The position numbers were made by a program, and so were the translations under genes. 34,235 nt of DNA from a virus, in the IMG/VR virus record IMGVR_UViG_3300046515_000272, positions 1 to 34,235 of that record; one strand, written 5' to 3'. The stretch's first letter is position 1; each line of letters starts with the position of its first letter. Positions 30,166 to 34,235 of the stretch are shown here, piece by piece. The notes beneath the pieces are model-generated. The model did not search any database. It was not told the DNA's origin and was given only the letters and a program-made list of their open reading frames with translations.

Positions 30166-31425
30166 ATGCCCTGGACAAGATCCGGAACGGTTTCGGTCGC
30201 CCAAAATTCCACTACGGTCACTGGTACCGGCACAGACTTTGCGGCTGATAGTCGCGTAGGTGATGCCTTTATCGGCCCTGATGGTCGCCAGTACGAAATC
30301 AGCAACGCCGCGAGCGCGACGGTCATCTCCATCCTTCCGGCTTACGCTGGCCCAACACTGGCGGCGGGCAATTACGCCATTGTGCCGATTCAGGGCTACA
30401 ACAAAGATACTGCGGATGCATTGCGTCAGGCTTCGCTTGAGGTCGGCGATGCGCTGGATGGCATGGCGGAGAGCGTGCAAAGCTCAGCTGAAAGTGCAAC
30501 GGCCGCGGCGGCCGCGCGAGACGCCACGATCGCATACAGGGATGCGGCCGCCTTGAGCGCCAGCGCGGCTGATGACTCTGAGGCTCAGGCGCTTAGCTAT
30601 CGGGATGCAGCTCAAGGCTCGGCATCCACGGCGAGCACGCAGGCGAGTAACGCAGCCTCCGCAAGAACTGCCGCTGAGGCGGCCAGAGATGCGGCCCTTG
30701 GCTATCGGGATAATGCCTCGGCCAGCGCTACAGCTGCTGCTGCCTCAGCTGCTGCCGCGAACGGGGTAGGCCCTGCTTACTTACAGGGCCTGCTTCCTGT
30801 TTGGAACTCTGGGACGAGTATTTCGCTAGGCACTGGTATGGCGTACATCCCTGGGCTTGGAAAGAGCGTATCAGTCACATCCGTATTAACGCTGAGCGGT
30901 CTCTCTTTGGTGGCAGATACCTGGTATTGGCTTTATCTCTATGACAACGCTGGAACGCCGGCCATTGAGCTGGTGACAACTACTCCGACGGTTCCTTATT
31001 CAGGAACTGCTCGAACAAAAACTGGTGACACCAGCCGTCGATTCGTGTTCGCCGTCAGAACTATCGGAACATCTCTTGCACCTTTTAAGGTTGGAGCGGA
31101 TGGTTTCTGTCAGTACTTGGGGAACTGTGACCTATCGCCATATGTAATTGCCAACACGACGGGGACGACGGCTTTCACCGCGCTTGGCGTGCGGGGGCTT
31201 GTTCCGATAAGTACCAACGTTCTGGGGATCATGCTTCAAGCCGCTGGAACCTCTTACCAGTTCGCAGCGACTGGCGGCAGCGGGGGTAGGTTCATCGTTG
31301 CAAACCCGAACAGTAGGGTTGCTACACGAATGCTTTGTAATGATGCAGGGCAGATCGACACACAGTCGAGTATCGCGGGTCAAGTCTACACGGCAGCCAT
31401 TAACGGATATGGGATGGATCGATAA
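30166..31425 (+). CDS. Tail fibre protein, 419 aa
   Basis: The N-terminus (MPWTRSGTVSVAQNSTTVTGTGTDF ... GDAFIGPDG) is the attachment domain found on many siphophage side fibres. Residues about 85-205 are Ala/Ser-rich with repeated 'YRDAAxxSAS' units that form a trimeric coil, as in lambda Stf. The C-terminus (about 205-419) is strand-rich and ends 'YTAAINGYGMDR'. AAGAGAGAG precedes the ATG. The fibre chaperone gene starts on its stop codon. Confidence 0.85.
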   Translation: MPWTRSGTVSVAQNSTTVTGTGTDFAADSRVGDAFIGPDGRQYEISNAASATVISILPAYAGPTLAAGNYAIVPIQGYNKDTADALRQASLEVGDALDGMAESVQSSAESATAAAAARDATIAYRDAAALSASAADDSEAQALSYRDAAQGSASTASTQASNAASARTAAEAARDAALGYRDNASASATAAAASAAAANGVGPAYLQGLLPVWNSGTSISLGTGMAYIPGLGKSVSVTSVLTLSGLSLVADTWYWLYLYDNAGTPAIELVTTTPTVPYSGTARTKTGDTSRRFVFAVRTIGTSLAPFKVGADGFCQYLGNCDLSPYVIANTTGTTAFTALGVRGLVPISTNVLGIMLQAAGTSYQFAATGGSGGRFIVANPNSRVATRMLCNDAGQIDTQSSIAGQVYTAAINGYGMDR

Positions 31426-31877
31426 TGCCCTACGCAACTACGACTTCAGGCTGGCGTTCGGTTCCTGATGGCTTCACTGAAGATGACCTTCATCCAGGCG
31501 AGACATTGGTTGAGCAGATCACCGATGAAGTGCTTTACGAGATGGCGAAAGCTCAATATCCCGCCCGCATCTCATCCAGCCGGTACGACGCGGAAACGGC
31601 CGGGATCACGGTCAACGGCATGTTCATCGACACCGGCCGCGACAGCCAGGCGTTGATCACCGGCGCTGCGCTCTCGGCCATGATCGATCCTGGCTACGTC
31701 TGCAACTGGAAGACGAGCGAGGGCTTCGTACAGTTGGACGCCCAAGCGCTGATCGCCATTGCCCAGGCAATCCGCGCGCACGTGCAGGCCTGCTTCGACC
31801 GTGAGGCGGTCTTGCTGACTGCTCTGGATAACGGGAGCTTCGTCGAGGACATGCTGAACGGAGGCTGGCCCGCATGA
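31425..31877 (+). CDS. Tail fibre assembly-like protein (DUF4376), 150 aa
   Basis: The N-terminal 40 residues (TTSGWRSVPDGFTEDDLHPGET) are the fibre-associated start, and the remainder contains 'YPARISSSRYDAETAGITVNGMFIDTGRDSQALITGA', broken by conserved glycines, which is the DUF4376 domain of tail fibre assembly and fibre-end proteins. 'IAQAIRAHVQACFDREA' forms the last helix. It starts on the stop of the fibre gene (TAATG). It probably helps fold or decorate the fibre. Confidence 0.82.
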   Translation: MPYATTTSGWRSVPDGFTEDDLHPGETLVEQITDEVLYEMAKAQYPARISSSRYDAETAGITVNGMFIDTGRDSQALITGAALSAMIDPGYVCNWKTSEGFVQLDAQALIAIAQAIRAHVQACFDREAVLLTALDNGSFVEDMLNGGWPA

Positions 31878-32281
31878 ACCGTTTCACAACCACGCTGAAA
31901 ACCGAACAGATCGGCAAGTGGACGCACGTTCTGCTCGCTGACCTGGTGCTGGCTGACGAGGAAGAGCAGGTCATCACCGTGCCCACGGGGTTCAGAACCG
32001 ACTTTGCCAGCATCAAGGTGCTGCACAACGCCTTCCTGTTCGTGCTGTTCGCCCTGGTGTCCGGTTACGGCAATTACGCCGCAACCGTGCATGACTGGCT
32101 CTACACAACCGGGCAGATCAGCCGTAAGCGCGCCGATGCGGTGTTGTACCGCGCGCTGCGCGCCGAGGGCGTTGCTCGATGGCGGGCCTGGCTCTTCTGG
32201 GCCGGCGTCCGAATAGGCGGCGCCGATCAATACACAGCGACCCCGACCAGTTCGGGGTTTTTTACGTCTGGAGAAAAGTGA
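31874..32281 (+). CDS. DUF1353 protein, 135 aa
   Basis: The protein contains 'VPTGFRTDFASI' and 'GNYAATVHDWLYTTGQISRKRADAVLYRALRAEG', the hallmarks of DUF1353, a family commonly encoded between tail fibres and lysis genes; its His-Asp pair (VHDWLY) suggests a metal-binding or hydrolytic role, not established. Its C-terminal codons (GFFTSGEK) read through the hairpin and the ribosome site of the next gene, so the ending may be a by-product of the overlap. It starts on an ATGA overlap with the preceding gene. Confidence 0.82.
   Translation: MNRFTTTLKTEQIGKWTHVLLADLVLADEEEQVITVPTGFRTDFASIKVLHNAFLFVLFALVSGYGNYAATVHDWLYTTGQISRKRADAVLYRALRAEGVARWRAWLFWAGVRIGGADQYTATPTSSGFFTSGEK
32240..32263 (+). 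terminator. Terminator-like hairpin inside the DUF1353 gene end
   Basis: ACCCCGA pairs with TCGGGGT around CCAGT and is followed by six T's, then by TCTGGAGAAAAG and the ATG at 32281. It lies within the coding end of the DUF1353 gene, so ribosomes finishing that gene would melt it and could suppress termination. Confidence 0.75.
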
Positions 32282-32727
32282 TGCCACCTGTTACTCGAGG
32301 GGTTCGCAACAACAACCCCGGCAATATCGATTACAACCCACGCAACCAGTGGCAGGGCCAGCAGCTGCCAGATCCGGCGATCGAGAAGCGGTTCGCTCGG
32401 TTCGATACCGCCGAGAACGGTATCCGCGCGCTGGCGAAGCTGGTTCTGGCTTATCGCGGCAAGGACGGGATGCCGGGGATTGGCGGGCCGAGGATCGACA
32501 CTGTGCGCGAGGTCATCAATCGCTGGGCGCCAGGCGTGGAGAACGACACCGAGTCGTACATCAAGGCCGTGGCCGCCGGCGTAGGCGTCGCTCCGAACCA
32601 GCCGATCGATCTGCGCAACTTCCGCACACTGATCGCGATCACGACCGGGATCATCCAGCACGAAAACGGCAGCGTCCCGTACGCGGCGCCGGTAATCGCC
32701 GAGGGCGTGCAGAGGGCTCTGGTATGA
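32281..32727 (+). CDS. P5-like muralytic structural protein, candidate endolysin, 148 aa
   Basis: The N-terminus 'GVRNNNPGNIDYNPRNQWQGQ' with 'RFDTAENGIRALAKLVLAYRGKDG' and 'IDTVREVINRWAPGVENDTESYI' is the form of the lytic transglycosylase-like proteins related to PM2 structural protein P5, found in many Pseudomonas phages in the lysis position. The ATG overlaps the previous stop (TGATG) with TGGAGAAAA ahead of it. It has no signal peptide, so release at lysis would need a holin. It is the only clear peptidoglycan enzyme in this part of the window. Confidence 0.82.
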   Translation: MPPVTRGVRNNNPGNIDYNPRNQWQGQQLPDPAIEKRFARFDTAENGIRALAKLVLAYRGKDGMPGIGGPRIDTVREVINRWAPGVENDTESYIKAVAAGVGVAPNQPIDLRNFRTLIAITTGIIQHENGSVPYAAPVIAEGVQRALV

Positions 32728-33266
32728 ACGACCTGCGCGTGAAGCTCCTGATCTGCGCGCTGGCATCTGCTGCAGTGTTGGGCTTGGCCTGGTGGGCACT
32801 ATCTTCGGCATATGGTCGAGGTGAAGCCGCGGCCGACCTGCGCTGGAAGGCTCAGTGGGCTGATCAGGAGGCACTACAAGCAAAAGGCTTGGCAGCCGCG
32901 ACCACGGCGAACCGGGCAGAAGAGCAGCGCCGGCAGTCGGCAATCAATGAGGTGGAAAACGATGCAAGACAACAACAGACGGCCGCGACCGCTGATGCTT
33001 CTGGTGCTGATGCTGCTGGTGAGCGGGTGCGCGGGCAAGCAGGAAAATTGGCTGCCGGAGCAAGCTGCACCACCAGCGATTCCGGAGCTCCCCAGCCAGG
33101 CGCGTCAGCCACCCGCGCCGCAATGGTGCTCTCCGACATGTTCCAGCGCGCTGACAAAAGAGCGGGAGAGCTGGCAAGGTCTTATGACGCAGCAAGAATA
33201 GCGGGACTTACGTGTGAGCAGTCCTATGAGGCTTTGAGCGCTCGTAAGGTTCCTAGCGGTAACTAA
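32724..33266 (+). CDS. Inner-membrane spanin (DUF2514, Rz-like), 180 aa
   Basis: An N-terminal membrane span (residues about 7-28, KLLICALASAAVLGLAWWAL) is followed by a long charged helix (GRGEAAADLRWKAQWADQEA and on) likely to be a coiled coil, and a Cys-containing C-terminus with 'SDMFQRADKRAGELARSYDAARIAGLTCEQSY' separated by short turns. This is DUF2514, an Rz-type protein. It starts on an ATGA overlap with the endolysin gene. The outer partner is encoded inside it in another frame. The pair disrupts the outer membrane at lysis. Confidence 0.88.
   Translation: MNDLRVKLLICALASAAVLGLAWWALSSAYGRGEAAADLRWKAQWADQEALQAKGLAAATTANRAEEQRRQSAINEVENDARQQQTAATADASGADAAGERVRGQAGKLAAGASCTTSDSGAPQPGASATRAAMVLSDMFQRADKRAGELARSYDAARIAGLTCEQSYEALSARKVPSGN
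32962..33201 (+). CDS. Outer-membrane spanin lipoprotein (Rz1-like), nested within Rz, 79 aa
   Basis: In the +1 frame inside the Rz-like gene, the ATG at 32962 (GAGGTGG upstream) opens a 79-aa lipoprotein: basic N-terminus, hydrophobic core (LMLLVLMLLVSGC) with the lipobox cysteine at residue 23, then a proline-rich mature part (QAAPPAIPELPSQARQPPAP) with two cysteines and a final helix. This is the Rz1 build, and full nesting inside Rz is known from lambda. The good lipobox and ribosome site in an otherwise overlapping frame make it very probably real. Confidence 0.85.
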   Translation: MQDNNRRPRPLMLLVLMLLVSGCAGKQENWLPEQAAPPAIPELPSQARQPPAPQWCSPTCSSALTKERESWQGLMTQQE

Positions 33267-33445
33267 TTGCGATCTTCGCTCGGCGAAAACTCAACTGCTG
33301 GACCGAGCAAATCGTAGTATCGGAAGTGGAAATCTGCTTCCTGCTTCTTGCCGTCAAGCTTGGCACGCACGGCTTGATTGAAGTGCCATTCCCGCATGCG
33401 ACGTAGACTGGCAAGCTGACGTTGAGATCTATTATTTTGCGGCAT
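33263..33445 (-). CDS. Minus-strand conserved small protein, 60 aa
   Basis: Read leftward, GGGAGG lies four bases before ATG 33445. The basic protein begins MPQNNRSQRQLASLRRMREW and ends 'FHFRYYDLLGPAVEFSP'; it is helical, with no signal or membrane span. The ORF can extend upstream to 33532 but the strong ribosome site favours the internal start. It is convergent with the lysis genes, overlapping the Rz stop by four bases. I recall similar small proteins in Pseudomonas prophages, without function. TATATT (33485-33480, minus strand) is a good -10 for it. Confidence 0.7.
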   Translation of the reverse strand: MPQNNRSQRQLASLRRMREWHFNQAVRAKLDGKKQEADFHFRYYDLLGPAVEFSPSEDRN

Positions 33446-33454
33446 GCTACCTCC

Positions 33455-33486
33455 CTGATATTGAATCTCCCTGTCCTCAAATATAG
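33455..33486 (-). promoter_or_regulatory. Minus-strand -10 element and dyad upstream of the 60-aa gene
   Basis: On the minus strand TATATT (33485-33480) matches five of six -10 bases, with a weak TTTCTC -35 17 bases before. The segment CTATATTTGA can pair, with two bulges, with TCAATATCAG, whose end overlaps the first base of the GGGAGG ribosome site. The layout resembles the other insertion genes, though the stem is less perfect. Confidence 0.4.
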
Positions 33487-33635
33487 ATCCAAACGAGCAA
33501 GTGAGAAATATGCGAACGGATGGAAAAATCACTCAGCCACTGCTACTTGGCCAGATTTTCACCTGCTGCAGGCGTGCGTCCTGATTTGTGCCGCCGATCG
33601 AAGCGTATTGACCCGCCTGCTCGAATTCTCGTTAA

Positions 33636-33651
33636 CTGTATATTCGTACAG
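33636..33651 (+). promoter_or_regulatory. LexA (SOS) box
   Basis: CTGTATATTCGTACAG has the exact CTG-N10-CAG spacing and strong dyad of a LexA site, and flanking AA and TA extend the symmetry. TATATT inside it (33639-33644) can serve as a -10 element, so LexA would block the promoter directly. The two small genes to the right should be induced by DNA damage. Confidence 0.85.
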
Positions 33652-33760
33652 TATTCGAGCATCAGCCATGCATTTCCTTGTAACCCGTCGACGTCGCCTA
33701 GGCGTTGCGCTGACTGCGAAAGAAGTCAGAGACGCCACTCCCATAAAGGGTGATGTCCAC

Positions 33761-33961
33761 ATGAATGAAACCGGCAACAGCAGCCTTGGTCGTGTGACGG
33801 TGGAGGCGTTCATCATGAGGACAGGAACTGGTCCAGAAATTCTGCCGATACTGCTGGACGCGAAGGTGACCGGGCTCGGAACGACGGGTCTGAACATCAC
33901 CGGCGTCGAAGAGGTAGACGGAGCGTTCTATTTCCAATCGTGGTGGTGCCGATTTGACTGA
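33761..33961 (+). CDS. SOS-regulated small protein, 66 aa
   Basis: The frame downstream of the LexA box contains 'SLGRVTVEAFIMRTGTGPEI' and 'VTGLGTTGLNITGVEEVDGAFYFQSWWCRF', a compact strand-rich protein. Two starts are possible: ATG 33761, with AAAGGGTGA eight bases upstream, and ATG 33668, nearer the LexA box but without a good ribosome site. I prefer 33761 (66 aa against 97). The function is unknown. It overlaps the following gene by eight bases, so both form one SOS-controlled unit, at the end of the phage late region. Confidence 0.68.
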   Translation: MNETGNSSLGRVTVEAFIMRTGTGPEILPILLDAKVTGLGTTGLNITGVEEVDGAFYFQSWWCRFD

Positions 33962-34235
33962 TGACCCACTGGCCGACTGGCGCGCGGCGATCAAAGCGCG
34001 CGACGACCTGATCACCGATCCGGAGGGCCACCGGGCAAAGCTGGTTGCGCTGGCGATGCTCGCCGGCCGGATGCACCAGGTCGGTGAGAAGGAATTGAAC
34101 GAGATGCTCGAGCTTTCCGACGCCGCGCGACTCTGGGCGCTGGTTGAGTGGGAGGAGGCTGAGCGGATCGGTCTGTTCTCGGGTGGAGCGCCAGACCGGG
34201 CCGATGGGTTGCAGATCATAAAAGGGAGAGGGTGA
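33954..34235 (+). CDS. SOS-regulated helical protein with TTG start, 93 aa
   Basis: The frame opens with TTG at 33954 within the end of the upstream gene; no in-frame ATG is near. The protein (MTDDPLADWRAAIKARDDLI ...) is helical and acidic with 'LVALAMLAGRMHQVGEKELNEMLELSDAARLWALVEWEEAE', separated by turns. No family is recognised. Being coupled to the preceding gene, it should also be induced by DNA damage. It ends exactly at the end of the window with TGA. Confidence 0.7.
   Translation: MTDDPLADWRAAIKARDDLITDPEGHRAKLVALAMLAGRMHQVGEKELNEMLELSDAARLWALVEWEEAERIGLFSGGAPDRADGLQIIKGRG

Noticed and set aside
33422-33760. Long N-terminal extension of the SOS gene
   Set aside because: The frame stays open to 33422, but this would cross the LexA box and promoter; even the ATG at 33668 lacks a good ribosome site.
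1-34235. tRNA genes, integrase, repressor and attachment sites
   Set aside because: I looked for cloverleaf-type segments, tyrosine or serine recombinase motifs, CI/Cro-like genes and repeated end sequences, and found none I could support; they may lie outside the window.

Overview
This window reads as about 34 kb of a temperate, lambdoid siphophage genome (a prophage or a phage), almost certainly from Pseudomonas. The reasons are the GC-rich coding with GC-ending codons, the protein styles (DUF2280 small terminase, DUF4055 portal, DUF2514 spanin, gp13-like capsid), short GAGG-type ribosome sites, and a strict lambda-like order: replication, nin genes, Q position, late promoter, head, tail, tail fibre, lysis. 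No integrase, CI/Cro repressor or attachment site is visible, so the immunity/integration arm lies outside. All assignments come from reading the translated sequence; no database search was run.

Bases 1-4969 are the early/middle right arm: an unrecognised regulatory-type protein, a GIY-YIG (T5orf172-type) protein, an O-like replication initiator with a repeat cluster in its central linker that looks like an origin, a DnaC-like helicase loader, two tiny ORFs, NinB and NinG recombination proteins, and a 228-aa protein in the position of antiterminator Q. A candidate late promoter overlaps the end of this last gene and is followed within about 45-75 bases by a strong terminator, the pR'-tR' layout of lambda.

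Bases 5100-7020 carry small secreted or membrane genes (including a possible spanin-like pair and a holin-like protein) and a 72-aa gene with its own promoter. Bases 7048-18758 are the metallopeptidase, DNA packaging, portal, head and connector genes, the tail tube and the tail assembly chaperone pair; the last shows a clear -1 slippery site (GGGAAAC) like lambda G/GT. Bases 18769-31877 hold the tape measure, the lambda M, L, K, I and J homologues, two DUF6453-like tail-tip proteins, a tail fibre and a fibre chaperone. Bases 31874-33266 give a DUF1353 protein, a P5-like muralytic enzyme and a nested Rz/Rz1 spanin pair. The right end has a minus-strand 60-aa gene and a two-gene cassette behind an excellent LexA box.

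Several genes interrupt the late operon as self-contained insertions (morons): a 72-aa protein, a secreted protein made of 15-residue repeats, a ribbon-helix-helix-like protein, a minus-strand 195-aa protein of unknown function, and a small lipoprotein. The most interesting pattern is that in these units the sequence around the putative -10 element is complementary to the ribosome binding site. A transcript from the gene's own promoter would start inside the loop and leave the site free, while read-through late mRNA would fold over it. A second pattern is that terminator-like hairpins sit directly ahead of many ribosome sites throughout the late operon, which implies processive antitermination or a role in RNA processing.
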